DNA from: Campylobacterota bacterium
Lineage (GTDB): Bacteria > Campylobacterota > Campylobacteria > Campylobacterales > Sulfurovaceae
Direction: 5' to 3'
Length of the DNA: 34,228 bases
Assembly: GCA_022600655.1 (NCBI GenBank)
Contig: JAHZJZ010000216.1
Span: forward strand, 1-34,228
Shown: in pieces, positions 1 through 7,332 of the stretch
Position numbering within the stretch: position 1 is the stretch's first letter
How the letters are laid out: each line of letters begins with the position of its first letter
Translations under genes and position numbers: made by a program
The notes under the pieces: model-generated
Seen by the model: the letters and a program-made list of their open reading frames with translations, nothing else
What the model was told of the DNA's origin: nothing
The model's database searches: none

Positions 1-20
1 CTCCGATTCCAAATGAGTTT
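1..20. repeat. Edge-truncated copy of a dispersed intergenic repeat
   Basis: Read on the minus strand these bases match, with one indel, the segment ending in TTTGGAATCGGAG found at 17795-17822. A third, more diverged copy lies at 13701-13728. The window edge cuts this copy. It sits just downstream of the nirF-like gene stop codon. Confidence 0.5.
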
Positions 21-30
21 GGAAAGAAGT

Positions 31-1125
31 CTACTCCTCCATCTCATAAATAAATATCCCCGACGGAGCTTTAAGCTGAAAAATCTCTCGCTCTAAAAAC
101 CACTCTTTGGTATTGATGACATTGACTTGGTTACTGTCATTAACTGACACATAAAGATAATCATCCAGTTTTGACCAACGTACATGAAGAACTTTTCCTG
201 TAAATTTAAAAGTTTTCATAATTTCCAATGTTTTAGTATCTATAATCTGAATAGTCGGAAAATCTTTACCTGAATAGGTCACAGCCAAGTACTTCTCGTC
301 AGGACTCAATGCTGTAAATACAGGTAGACCTTGTGTCTCGATACTTTTAATAAACTTGAATGCTTTATCATAGACCATTACTTTGTTATCACCCACAGCT
401 GGTATGAATGTTCGCTCTTCACTGAGAGACCAAAAACCAAAATGAGGAACTTTAAGCACAGGTTTGTTGTTTTTAGCTGTAACTTTAATCTCTGAAAACT
501 CCATCTTATCTAGGTCTATGACACCAAAGGCTTTGGTTAGGAAAAACCCTACAATATAAATGTTATCTTGTATCATCGCATCAAAAGGCATCTCGCCTAC
601 TTTGAACTCTTTGAACGTTTTGAACTTTGGCAAACCTTTACCAGCGTTTTCATTTTTAAGTACAGTTACCTTGTCACTGTCCATCTGAGCAAAAATAAGA
701 TAATCTTTATAGATTTTAATCCCTACATTTTTAGAACCTGTTTTGATTTTATCAATGGGTTTAAGGTCACGTGTTAATATATCTACTGATTTGTCATCAT
801 AGTTTGCAACGGCTACGTAATCTTCACCTATCACAAAACCTATGGCACTTTTAGAAGTTTTATACTCTTGCAGTTTTTTCTCTGTCACAGGGTCAAAGTG
901 TACCACATAGCCATCACGGCTAATCAGGTAACCATCTTTACCATCAAACTTAATGATTCCATGATTCATATTGTGCATATCTTTCATGTGTGACTTGGTT
1001 AAGCCTTTATGAATAACAGCAACCGATTCACTCTCTCGTTCAACCACAAAAATTTTCTCTTGCGCCGTTGGGGTTCCCGCAAACAGTAGTGAGCCTAGTA
1101 ACAACATAGATAGTATTGATTTCAT
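31..1125 (-). CDS. nirF: NirF-like heme d1 biosynthesis beta-propeller protein
   Basis: This 364-residue protein probably works in the periplasm in making heme d1, the cofactor of cd1 nitrite reductase. Residues 1-22 form a signal peptide with no clear lipobox cysteine. The rest is made of beta-propeller blades. Segments such as KVPHFGFW followed by FIPAVGDNKVMVYD (about residues 228-255) and the C-terminal APSGIFIY correspond closely to NirF as I know it (KMPHxxGW, FVPAVG, SPSGIFF). The start is preceded by an AAGGATGAG ribosome-binding site. The gene is 131 bp beyond rpoN and has its own likely FNR-type promoter, so it is probably not part of the nif operon but the edge of a denitrification locus to the left. 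A catalytic cytochrome cd1 itself is less likely, because there is no cytochrome c domain. Confidence 0.8.
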   Translation of the reverse strand: MKSILSMLLLGSLLFAGTPTAQEKIFVVERESESVAVIHKGLTKSHMKDMHNMNHGIIKFDGKDGYLISRDGYVVHFDPVTEKKLQEYKTSKSAIGFVIGEDYVAVANYDDKSVDILTRDLKPIDKIKTGSKNVGIKIYKDYLIFAQMDSDKVTVLKNENAGKGLPKFKTFKEFKVGEMPFDAMIQDNIYIVGFFLTKAFGVIDLDKMEFSEIKVTAKNNKPVLKVPHFGFWSLSEERTFIPAVGDNKVMVYDKAFKFIKSIETQGLPVFTALSPDEKYLAVTYSGKDFPTIQIIDTKTLEIMKTFKFTGKVLHVRWSKLDDYLYVSVNDSNQVNVINTKEWFLEREIFQLKAPSGIFIYEMEE

Positions 1126-1143
1126 TTCTCATCCTTTGTTGCT

Positions 1144-1186
1144 ATTGTACTATGATGAGTGGGCTTGGAGGGTTGACCTATATCAA
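1144..1186 (-). promoter_or_regulatory. FNR/CRP-type box and -10 element upstream of nirF
   Basis: An imperfect palindrome TTGACCTATATCAA (1173-1186) matches the FNR consensus TTGAT-N4-ATCAA at 9 of 10 fixed bases. On the minus strand a TACAAT -10 hexamer lies at 1144-1149. With a start point near 1138 the box centres at about -41.5, the class II activator position. The resulting leader would be very short (about 13 nt) but would include the ribosome-binding site. The regulator itself is not in the window. Confidence 0.6.
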
Positions 1187-1256
1187 TTTGAGCCCCACTC
1201 TCACCTTCCTCTTTTGGCTCAAAATGATGTTCTATATAATACTATCTAAACATCAC

Positions 1257-2504
1257 TCACTTCTGCAATGCATAAAACCTCTTCCTCTCCTTAGAAGAAG
1301 GCATATCCAAAAGTTTCCGATACTTCGTAATGGTTCGTCGTACCATACTAATGTCATAGCGTTTCATCACCAAATCAACCAAGTTTTGGTCAGTCAATGG
1401 CTTCTCATGTGACTCATTCTCAACCAATCCAGAGATAAAATTTTTAATCTCAGCTGATGATAAATCTTTTGAGACAGCATTGGTAAAAAAGGAACGCAGA
1501 GCAAAGGTTCCTCTCTCACATTTAATGTATTTATTTGAGACAGCACGGCTAATGGTGGACTCTTCAAATCCTACTATATTGGCTATCTCCGACATGGTCA
1601 AAGGTTTAAGTTCATGTCCTAAGAAAAATCCTATCTGCTTTTCGACAATTAACAACACCAATTTATAAAGCGTTGATTTACGAAGTTCTAATAGACTGGT
1701 TAAGTCTCTTGCCTCTTTGAGTTTGGCTTTAAGCTCATCATTTTTTGAGTTAAATGGGTCTTTAACCACAATATCAGGATAGTAGTCGCTGTTAATACGA
1801 AGGTGAATGTCATCATCAATATCAACAAAAAAGTCAGGAATAATATAAGGCTCCTCTTCAAGGTACTCAATAGCTGGAGGATTATTGAACCCTTTAATAA
1901 GGTGTGCTGCCTCTTCAAAATGGTGGTGTTTTGCATATTTATCCATTTTAGTCAAATTATCTATAAGGGTTTGGGTAAAGGTGTAGAGTGAATCCGATAT
2001 TTTTAAAACATCCAGTTGAAAAGAGAAGGACTCTTGTAGATTAATAGCCCCTACACCCACAGGTTCAAGGTAAGAAAATCGTTTGCGTACACTCTCTACA
2101 AAATCATCAGTGGTGTTACATGTGATGGCTATTTTGCTAATGTCCCCTTCAAAAAAACCCTCTTTCGTAATATCAAAAAGAATCTCATGAGCAATCTTCT
2201 GAGAGATAGGCGTAGGAAAAAGTTTCTCATCTATCTGCTCTTCTAAAATATCATGCAAAGAGGCTTTATAAAAATTCATATTTTCAATAAAATTACGCCT
2301 ATCATCACCATCACTACTGGATGAGCCAGAGGAGTAACTTGATTCAAAAGATGATTGGTACTCTAAAAAAGGGTTATCAAAAGAGTGTTCTTTTAGGAGC
2401 GTGTCGAGTTCTTGTATGGGAGCTTGAAGTAGAGGTAACCATAACTTCAATGAGAGTTGTAGTGATTGTTTCTGTTTAAATTGTAAATTTATATGGTTTG
2501 CCAT
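1257..2504 (-). CDS. rpoN: RNA polymerase sigma-54 factor RpoN
   Basis: Sigma-54 directs RNA polymerase to -24/-12 promoters that need an AAA+ activator such as NifA. At 415 residues it has the short length usual in Campylobacterota. The glutamine- and leucine-rich N-terminal activator-interacting region is at residues 1-50. A helix-turn-helix containing MSEIANIVGFEESTISRAVS is at about residues 303-322. The RpoN box is VRRTITKYRK, at about 388-397 near the C-terminus, matching the family ARRTVxKYRE. It is the last gene of the nif operon that begins with nifX, downstream of two ferredoxins. Palindromes in the 61-bp gap before it may give it separate control. Placing rpoN inside a nif operon suggests autogenous amplification of sigma-54 during nitrogen fixation, which is inference. 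Confidence 0.97.
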   Translation of the reverse strand: MANHINLQFKQKQSLQLSLKLWLPLLQAPIQELDTLLKEHSFDNPFLEYQSSFESSYSSGSSSSDGDDRRNFIENMNFYKASLHDILEEQIDEKLFPTPISQKIAHEILFDITKEGFFEGDISKIAITCNTTDDFVESVRKRFSYLEPVGVGAINLQESFSFQLDVLKISDSLYTFTQTLIDNLTKMDKYAKHHHFEEAAHLIKGFNNPPAIEYLEEEPYIIPDFFVDIDDDIHLRINSDYYPDIVVKDPFNSKNDELKAKLKEARDLTSLLELRKSTLYKLVLLIVEKQIGFFLGHELKPLTMSEIANIVGFEESTISRAVSNKYIKCERGTFALRSFFTNAVSKDLSSAEIKNFISGLVENESHEKPLTDQNLVDLVMKRYDISMVRRTITKYRKLLDMPSSKERKRFYALQK

Positions 2505-2514
2505 ACTATTATCT

Positions 2515-2537
2515 TGCCCAAACTTTTAGAAGTTTGG
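2515..2537. terminator. Stem-loop between ferredoxin and rpoN
   Basis: CCCAAACTT and its complement AAGTTTGGG enclose a short loop and are followed on the plus strand by AGTTTT. Read in the direction of the surrounding minus-strand genes there is no clear U tract. It may therefore be an mRNA-processing or attenuating hairpin rather than a full terminator. Confidence 0.45.
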
Positions 2538-2539
2538 GA

Positions 2540-2564
2540 GTTTTAATTGCCTAATATTAGGACA
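2540..2564. promoter_or_regulatory. 25-bp near-palindrome upstream of rpoN
   Basis: A perfect CCTAATATTAGG core is flanked by TAATTG and CAATTA arms with one extra base. The symmetry suggests a dimeric repressor or activator site in front of rpoN. I could not match it to a named consensus. Confidence 0.35.
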
Positions 2565-2565
2565 A

Positions 2566-2862
2566 TTAATACTTAAGTCTTACCAAACCATTTGGTTTTG
2601 CAATCTTCATCTGACAAGAGAGTCTAGAGTTTGGTGTACAGGTTCCATAACAAATCTCTTTCATGACTTTTATCTCTTTGTCTGTTTTAGGTGATAAAAA
2701 CTCCATTCCAGCTTCAACCTCAACCACACAAGTACCACACTCACCATCTCTACAGCCAAATGGCAGTGCTGAACCACTCGCTTCTACGATATCTTGGATA
2801 GTACTACCCTCTTTTACATTAATTGCTAAAAAATCGTTTACGATTTCTACTCTTGTTGTCAT
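2566..2862 (-). CDS. Plant-type [2Fe-2S] ferredoxin
   Basis: A 98-residue electron carrier of the plant/adrenodoxin-like beta-grasp fold. The cluster ligands are seen in CRDGECGTC (Cys37, Cys42, Cys45) and Cys83 in RLSCQM. Two further cysteines (71, 75) lie between them. It sits in the nifX operon between a FeSII-like ferredoxin and rpoN, so it is likely a nitrogenase-linked redox carrier. No specific partner can be read from the sequence. Confidence 0.88.
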   Translation of the reverse strand: MTTRVEIVNDFLAINVKEGSTIQDIVEASGSALPFGCRDGECGTCVVEVEAGMEFLSPKTDKEIKVMKEICYGTCTPNSRLSCQMKIAKPNGLVRLKY

Positions 2863-2896
2863 TTTCTTTTCTCCTTATCTATTAAATATATTCTCC

Positions 2897-2923
2897 TTTG
2901 AAAGGAACTAAGTTCCTTTCAAA
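2897..2923. repeat. 27-bp perfect inverted repeat between two ferredoxin genes
   Basis: TTTGAAAGGAACT and AGTTCCTTTCAAA flank one base. The stem lies in the roughly 100-bp gap between the two [2Fe-2S] ferredoxin genes. It lacks a U tract in the transcribed direction, so it is likely an RNA-processing, stabilising or partial-termination hairpin. Confidence 0.6.
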
Positions 2924-2965
2924 TTCCTCTCACTAAAGCTTCACCTATCGGCTCAGAAATTTACT

Positions 2966-3310
2966 TTAGTTGTAAAACGGTTTGATGATTACATCACCCT
3001 TAACCAATGTTTGGCACGCTATTCTCACCTTTGGGCTAACCGTAAACTGTTGGCAGTACTCTGCATCTTTAGGCTTAAGCACCCCTAACTCAATCAACTT
3101 ATCAAGCTCTTTGTCCTCAATGTAGTTGGTTGGCTCTGCGTCTGCAATATTCTCATATTTAATCAGACAAGAACCACACTCACCATCTTGACACTCAAAA
3201 TTGATAGGGATACCGTTCTCTTTTGCTAATCTGATAATTGGTTCACCTATTGCAGCATGATAAAGACCATCTTTTGCCTTATCAAAACCGATAAAAATTA
3301 CTTTTGCCAT
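2966..3310 (-). CDS. FeSII (Shethna)-like [2Fe-2S] ferredoxin, possible nitrogenase protection protein
   Basis: This 114-residue protein has its cluster ligands in FECQDGECGSCL (Cys40, Cys45, Cys48) and Cys99 in RIACQTLV. Both segments resemble the Azotobacter Shethna protein II (IPFECQDGNCGSCLVK and RLACQTIV as I recall it) more than ordinary plant ferredoxins. FeSII forms a reversible complex with the nitrogenase components under oxygen stress and shields them. An insert of about 30 residues between the third and fourth cysteines, containing YIEDKELDKLIELGVL, corresponds to the lysine-rich helical insert of FeSII that contacts nitrogenase. Its place directly after nifZ supports this. The alternative is a generic electron-donating ferredoxin. 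Confidence 0.75.
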   Translation of the reverse strand: MAKVIFIGFDKAKDGLYHAAIGEPIIRLAKENGIPINFECQDGECGSCLIKYENIADAEPTNYIEDKELDKLIELGVLKPKDAEYCQQFTVSPKVRIACQTLVKGDVIIKPFYN

Positions 3311-3333
3311 TCATTTCTCCTTTTATATTGAAA

Positions 3334-3350
3334 TGGGTCTTCTGACCCTT
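3334..3350. repeat. Small hairpin between FeSII-like gene and nifZ
   Basis: GGGTC and GACCC around a short loop are followed by TTTTTT on the plus strand only. In the minus-strand operon it would be a hairpin without a U tract, so its role is unclear. Confidence 0.4.
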
Positions 3351-3359
3351 TTTTATTTA

Positions 3360-3758
3360 TTAAATCTGAGCTTCTCGCTCTTCTCGCTCTTTTTGCATCT
3401 TTTCTCGGTGAGCTTTCATAAATGCAATCTCTTCAGCCATCTCATCAACATAATCCTCCATCGCTTCAAGCTCATGCTCTCTACAACCTACAGAGTCTAT
3501 GGGCATATCCGTTCCAAAAAAATGCACCTCATAGACACGAATTACTTGTAAAAACTCACCCATGGTTTTGATGTACCCAATCGACCCCTTAGGCATCATC
3601 AATGTTCCTATGTTACTATGAGGGTAGGTTCCATCATTGACAATATCTTCAAGCAGTTTAACCTTCTGTCCAGCATGAAACTTTGCTTCCTCTTCATCAC
3701 GACCCGAACGACCCGCCGTTACATTATCGTATAATTTTACATTGGGGTCAACAAGCAC
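3360..3758 (-). CDS. nifZ: NifZ family nitrogenase maturation protein
   Basis: NifZ assists formation of the second P-cluster pair in the MoFe protein. The core matches the family pattern: GQKVKLLEDIVNDGTYP, then IGTLMMPKGSIGYIKTMGEFLQ and the IRVYEVHFF...VGCREHEL segment. The last 40 residues form a charged, probably coiled helix. I place the start at the GTG at 3758 (132 residues) because AAGGAGG lies five bases upstream. The longer reading from 3797 would put that ribosome-binding site inside the gene. The start overlaps the nifW stop by 11 bases, which implies translational coupling. Confidence 0.9.
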   Translation of the reverse strand: MLVDPNVKLYDNVTAGRSGRDEEEAKFHAGQKVKLLEDIVNDGTYPHSNIGTLMMPKGSIGYIKTMGEFLQVIRVYEVHFFGTDMPIDSVGCREHELEAMEDYVDEMAEEIAFMKAHREKMQKEREEREAQI

Positions 3759-4098
3759 AACTTCCTCCTTGGGTAGGCTCAGGAGTACAACTGGCACAAC
3801 CCGTTAACTTACCATTTTCAAACATGCCCCAAACATCAGCAGCACTTGGTGCATGACCATTTTTAAAGTCACCATAAACTCTTAAGAGTGAAAACTTTAA
3901 AAAGTCCATCAGTCGCTCTTCATCCTGTTCAATATTTTTCATACCTGTGCGAATCAATGTTCCATACTCTTTCATAATGTGAAATCGTTTAACATTCACC
4001 AGATGCTCATCATACTCAATTCCAAAAAAATCAAAATAATCCTCCGTATCGGTCAAAGCATAAAACTCTTCTATTGATGGGGCTTCTACTATCTGCAT
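3748..4098 (-). CDS. nifW: NifW nitrogenase stabilising/protective protein
   Basis: NifW binds the MoFe protein and helps its maturation or protects it from oxygen. The 116 residues show the family signature near the N-terminus: TEDYFDFFGIEYDE followed by VNVKRFHIMKEYG (about residues 17-46). The C-terminus is unusual, with several cysteines (CASC and SCAC) that could bind metal. The cysteine-rich tail is not something I associate with ordinary NifW. The gene follows the PII-like gene by 12 bp and overlaps nifZ. Confidence 0.9.
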   Translation of the reverse strand: MQIVEAPSIEEFYALTDTEDYFDFFGIEYDEHLVNVKRFHIMKEYGTLIRTGMKNIEQDEERLMDFLKFSLLRVYGDFKNGHAPSAADVWGMFENGKLTGCASCTPEPTQGGSCAC

Positions 4099-4110
4099 AA
4101 TCTATTCCTT

Positions 4111-4515
4111 TTAGCTACTTGGTGTATCAATATGTGTTGTCACTATGTTATTTGATACATTTGGTATTTTTTTATCTATCTGTGTAGTTAAAGCATCTAC
4201 ATCGGTTTCACCTGTCCTAATACGCTCAACACCTAAAACAGAAGTCCACCACATTTTCCCAGCTCCACGCCCTAAATCTTGACAATTAGCACGAATACAC
4301 TCTTTAGCCAATTTTAGAGTTTGCTCATTAGAGACAACAATTTCAACTTTTACTTTTTCAACCAAATCAGTTAAAATATCATCAGCCTCTTTAAGTCCAT
4401 AAGAGCCTTTACCAATAACATTATTAACCGTCACACCCTCTATATTCTCTTTAAACAAATCTTCTAAAACATCTTTTAAATCATACTGATTAAATACTGC
4501 AATTAACATATACAT
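4111..4515 (-). CDS. Divergent PII-like signalling protein
   Basis: The 134-residue protein has the PII fold signatures KVKVEIVVSNEQ and GKMWWTSVLGVERIRTGE (about residues 84-104), which match the GlnB/GlnK KVKIEIVV and GKIFVxPVxxxxRIRTGE segments. By eye alignment the T-loop is about four residues shorter than in GlnB, and the uridylylated Tyr51 position is replaced (Lys). It is therefore unlikely to be controlled by GlnD. A 20-residue C-terminal extension follows the fold. It lies between nifF and nifW in the nifX operon, so it may sense energy or nitrogen status for nitrogenase, comparable in role to the NifI proteins. That role is inference. Confidence 0.75.
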   Translation of the reverse strand: MYMLIAVFNQYDLKDVLEDLFKENIEGVTVNNVIGKGSYGLKEADDILTDLVEKVKVEIVVSNEQTLKLAKECIRANCQDLGRGAGKMWWTSVLGVERIRTGETDVDALTTQIDKKIPNVSNNIVTTHIDTPSS

Positions 4516-4516
4516 T

Positions 4517-5035
4517 TTAAGCTCCTAACTCATCTTTTAAAACCGTTATCCAGTTCTCTATTCTGGCTTGGGTTTTATCGGCTTCATTATGTTCATCAAT
4601 TCCTAATCCACACAGTTTTCCATCTATCTCAGCTAAAGAGAACTCATAACTGTAATCCTCTTTAGGAACAAAACCTATCGCTTCAGCACCCACTTTGGTA
4701 AAGGTATTGTGGAGTTTTCCCAAAGCACTACAAAAATGTTCTCCATGCTTTTTAGCATCACCTGCACCAAAGAAAGCCACCTTTTTACCAGAGAAATCAG
4801 CATCCTCTTCTATCTCTAATATTGGGTCAACCCACTCATAGTGTGTATCACCCTGTCCCCAAGTTGAGCTACCTATAAAGAGTACATCAAACTCATCAAA
4901 CTGCTCAATGTCATCGTAGTCATCTTCCATAAAGACAACACTCTCTTCCTCTATATCAAACGCTTCGACTAGTGCATCGGTGACTATTTTTGTGGTTCCC
5001 CCAGCACTGGCGTAAAAAATTCCTATATTTGCCAT
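4517..5035 (-). CDS. nifF: Flavodoxin NifF, electron donor to nitrogenase
   Basis: A 172-residue long-chain flavodoxin. The FMN phosphate loop is FYASAGGTTK (residues 7-16). The isoalloxazine-binding loops are SSTWGQGDTHYEW (about 56-68) and FGAGDAKKHGEHFC (about 89-102). It carries electrons as the hydroquinone to the Fe protein NifH. A good AGGAGT ribosome-binding site precedes the start. It is ten bases downstream of the DUF269 gene in the nifX operon, which supports nifF over a housekeeping flavodoxin. Confidence 0.9.
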   Translation of the reverse strand: MANIGIFYASAGGTTKIVTDALVEAFDIEEESVVFMEDDYDDIEQFDEFDVLFIGSSTWGQGDTHYEWVDPILEIEEDADFSGKKVAFFGAGDAKKHGEHFCSALGKLHNTFTKVGAEAIGFVPKEDYSYEFSLAEIDGKLCGLGIDEHNEADKTQARIENWITVLKDELGA

Positions 5036-5044
5036 TGTTAACTC

Positions 5045-5473
5045 CTACGCCACTTCAGCATATTTGTCATAAAGGGTAATGGCATTTGCCAACATCTTCT
5101 CACCCTCTTCAACCAATTTATCATAGGTTCTAAACGAATATCGGTGTGCATCTTTAAAAAACTTATTGACAATAACAATCTTATCTGCAATCACCACAGC
5201 CCGTCCAAACCCCTCATGACTCATCTCCATTACTACCGAACACATTACCCCTGTTTTTTTCTCAAAAGCAAGAGCAACTGCCTGATAAATCAGACGAATA
5301 TCTTGGGTCTGCATCTCATCAATATCGGCAATCACAGGAATATTTCGTAAATCCTCTTTGGTTTTTACATACTTTTCAGAAAGAAGGTCTTCATCTGTTC
5401 TATTTGTCCATGTTCCAAACTGGTCTAATGCCCGTACTTGACCAATGAGTGTATCTATAAATAGGTTCTCCAT
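5045..5473 (-). CDS. NifX-associated nitrogen fixation protein (DUF269)
   Basis: The 142 residues carry the DUF269 signature MSHEGFGRAVV (about residues 84-94), then a VNKFFKDAHRYSF segment, with QVRALDQFGTW near the N-terminus. The family is found next to nifX in diazotrophs, and its exact biochemical role is not established. The start codon shares one base with the nifX stop (TAATG), so the two are translationally coupled. Confidence 0.9.
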   Translation of the reverse strand: MENLFIDTLIGQVRALDQFGTWTNRTDEDLLSEKYVKTKEDLRNIPVIADIDEMQTQDIRLIYQAVALAFEKKTGVMCSVVMEMSHEGFGRAVVIADKIVIVNKFFKDAHRYSFRTYDKLVEEGEKMLANAITLYDKYAEVA

Positions 5474-5871
5474 TATGCAGCCTTTTTTTCAATGATTTTT
5501 TTGATAAATGGAGGAGGATTCGTTCCCAACATCGCTTGAAGTTTTGATAACTCCTCCTCTATAGAGACCACCTCTTTGTATTTAATAGGGAAAATCCCTT
5601 TATTGATAATCTTCGCTGCAGCCGTAGGTCCAATATTAACAAAGTAGACAATATCGATCCCCTCTAAGAGTGCAACCGTCTTATCGGTATCTTTAGATTG
5701 AATACCAATAACACTTGCCAACTCATACCCCTCTTGCATAATGGTATAAACATGAAACGCTTTAGCACTACCAAAGTGTGCATCAATATTCTCTGTATCG
5801 TTTGTCGCAAACGCCACTTTAATACTTCCTTCACCTGTTGTGCTGGAGCTAATTTTTATCTCTGGACTCAT
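5473..5871 (-). CDS. nifX: NifX, FeMo-cofactor precursor carrier
   Basis: NifX binds NifB-co or the VK-cluster during FeMo-co assembly. The protein has the dinitrogenase iron-molybdenum cofactor biosynthesis fold: IKVAFATND at the start, DAHFGSAKAFHVY (about residues 30-42) and a mid-protein VYFVNIGPTAAAKII. The tail FIKKIIEKKAA is typical of the NifX length class. I use the ATG at 5871 because GAAGGA lies six bases upstream. A TTG codon just before it is less likely. It is the first gene of the operon running to rpoN, with a sigma-54 promoter between it and nifN. Confidence 0.92.
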   Translation of the reverse strand: MSPEIKISSSTTGEGSIKVAFATNDTENIDAHFGSAKAFHVYTIMQEGYELASVIGIQSKDTDKTVALLEGIDIVYFVNIGPTAAAKIINKGIFPIKYKEVVSIEEELSKLQAMLGTNPPPFIKKIIEKKAA

Positions 5872-5909
5872 CAATTATCCTTCTTTATTTTTTTAATTAC
5901 TCATACATA

Positions 5910-5924
5910 TACAAGAACTGTTCC
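5910..5924 (-). promoter_or_regulatory. Sigma-54 promoter of the nifX operon
   Basis: On the minus strand it reads GGAACAGTTCTTGTA: GG, ten bases, then GT where the consensus has GC. The predicted start is near 5900, 29 bp before the nifX ATG. It lies in the short gap downstream of nifN. The GT at -12 may weaken it relative to the nifE copy. Confidence 0.75.
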
Positions 5925-5932
5925 ATTGAGTA

Positions 5933-7204
5933 CTAATGCCCATATTTATAATGATTAATAATATTTGCCAACTCAAAAAGCATGTAGGTTGACCCCTTAT
6001 AGAGCTGGTCATTTTTCAACTGATTCCCCACCTCTTCATAGTTTGGAAACCCTCGTAACATTAAAGCATTGTGGTGTTTATGAGCAATTCTCTCACCGTG
6101 AAAATTACTAATCAAAACATCAGCATCATCCAGATACTCCTCCACATCTTCAAAATCACCAATCACAATATTTTCTACTGGTAAATTTTCAAGAGCCATA
6201 CTTTTCGTTGGACTTACCACAGCTTTTATGGTCGCTCCAGCTTCATTAATGGTGGTGGCTATTGACAAAAGTTGGTCAGGTTCACAAGCAATCACCACTT
6301 TTGCCCCACCAATCGCAAAATGGGTATCAAGCAGAGCATCTTGTAGTCGTTTTCTCCAGCGTATCACAGAAGAGGTCGGTCTGCGTAGAGCTGAAAAATC
6401 TAAAAGAGCTTTATAAAAAGCATCCCCTTTCTCTAGCCCTGCAACCGTATCAAAGTGTAAATGGGTAATGTTCTCATTTTTATCCAACATCTTTAACCCA
6501 CATTTTTGAACTGAATCCCCAATGGTAATCACCACAGCACTGTCACCCAACGCCTCTATGTCCGAAACTTCAATACCACCACTACTCACAGCCCCCTGTT
6601 TTACCCCCAAGTGACCATCAAGCGACTCACTTAAATCAGGCAGAGCATAAGGAGTAAATCCAAAACCCTCCAGCTCCTCTTTAAGTATCTCAATCTCAAT
6701 AGGAGTCAAACTCACATGAGGAATAATCAACGCCTTTTGCTTGTTTATCTTTGTGGTAGGCTCAACCAACTGCTCAATCGTCGCTTCAATCGCTTTAGCA
6801 AACCCACTCTCCAATCCCCCTTCAAAATCAGGCGTATGCACATAGACCATCTTCTGCTTATCTTTGAGCAGATAGGTAGCCCCTCTTATATCATCCCCCT
6901 TAGTCTCGGTCATCCCTGTTGTAAACAGCCCCACCAAATCAGGCTTCACTTTTTTAGTAATGTTCTTAATCGCCTCGCTAATCGAATAGTCCCCACCATC
7001 AATCACAGCCGTAATGTCATTAACAGCCGTCGTCTGCACAGCAATAGGGTCAGAAAAATGTCGCGTAAAGAAGACTTTGGAAAACGAAGCACACCCTTGA
7101 GCCCCATGCATCAGTGGCATGGTGTTTTTAACACCTAAAAAAAAGAGCATCGCTCCCATAGGTTGAGAGAGTTTAATGGGGTTTATCTGTAGTGGTTTAG
7201 TCAT
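5933..7204 (-). CDS. nifN: NifN, FeMo-cofactor scaffold subunit
   Basis: NifN pairs with NifE as the alpha2beta2 scaffold on which NifB-co is converted to FeMo-co. The 423-residue sequence begins with the family hallmark NPIKLSQPMGAMLFFLG, then MPLMHGAQGCASFSKVF and TRHFSDPIAVQTTAV (residues 30-62). Like other NifN it is shorter than NifK. It is intact and has its own sigma-54 promoter. Unusually, a toxin-antitoxin pair on the opposite strand separates it from nifE. Confidence 0.95.
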   Translation of the reverse strand: MTKPLQINPIKLSQPMGAMLFFLGVKNTMPLMHGAQGCASFSKVFFTRHFSDPIAVQTTAVNDITAVIDGGDYSISEAIKNITKKVKPDLVGLFTTGMTETKGDDIRGATYLLKDKQKMVYVHTPDFEGGLESGFAKAIEATIEQLVEPTTKINKQKALIIPHVSLTPIEIEILKEELEGFGFTPYALPDLSESLDGHLGVKQGAVSSGGIEVSDIEALGDSAVVITIGDSVQKCGLKMLDKNENITHLHFDTVAGLEKGDAFYKALLDFSALRRPTSSVIRWRKRLQDALLDTHFAIGGAKVVIACEPDQLLSIATTINEAGATIKAVVSPTKSMALENLPVENIVIGDFEDVEEYLDDADVLISNFHGERIAHKHHNALMLRGFPNYEEVGNQLKNDQLYKGSTYMLFELANIINHYKYGH

Positions 7205-7240
7205 TTTGTCATCCTAAAGTAAGGGTTTTAGGGTTTTTAT

Positions 7241-7254
7241 GCAAAAAGTGTTCC
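7241..7254 (-). promoter_or_regulatory. Sigma-54 promoter of nifN
   Basis: Minus strand GGAACACTTTTTGC is an exact GG-N10-GC element. The start point is expected near 7229, 25 bp before the nifN ATG, and the leader holds an AGGATGA ribosome-binding site. Confidence 0.85.
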
Positions 7255-7267
7255 CTAGATTTACAAA

Positions 7268-7281
7268 ATGACAATTGTCAT
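7268..7281. promoter_or_regulatory. 14-bp perfect palindrome, possible antitoxin operator
   Basis: ATGACAATTGTCAT lies between the nifN promoter and a plus-strand TATAAT (about 7300-7305) upstream of the DUF433 gene. Toxin-antitoxin operons are commonly autoregulated through such sites. Confidence 0.4.
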
Positions 7282-7332
7282 AAATTGAGTTTTCTATGCT
7301 ATAATAAATAAGTTCAAATCTAAAGGTCATTC

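Noticed and set aside
3360..3797. Longer NifZ reading starting at 3797
   Set aside because: The extra residues do not resemble NifZ, and a strong AAGGAGG sits inside that stretch, five bases before the GTG at 3758.
6716..7138. Open frame of 140 codons opposite nifN
   Set aside because: nifN is clearly coding on the other strand, and this frame shows no family motif.
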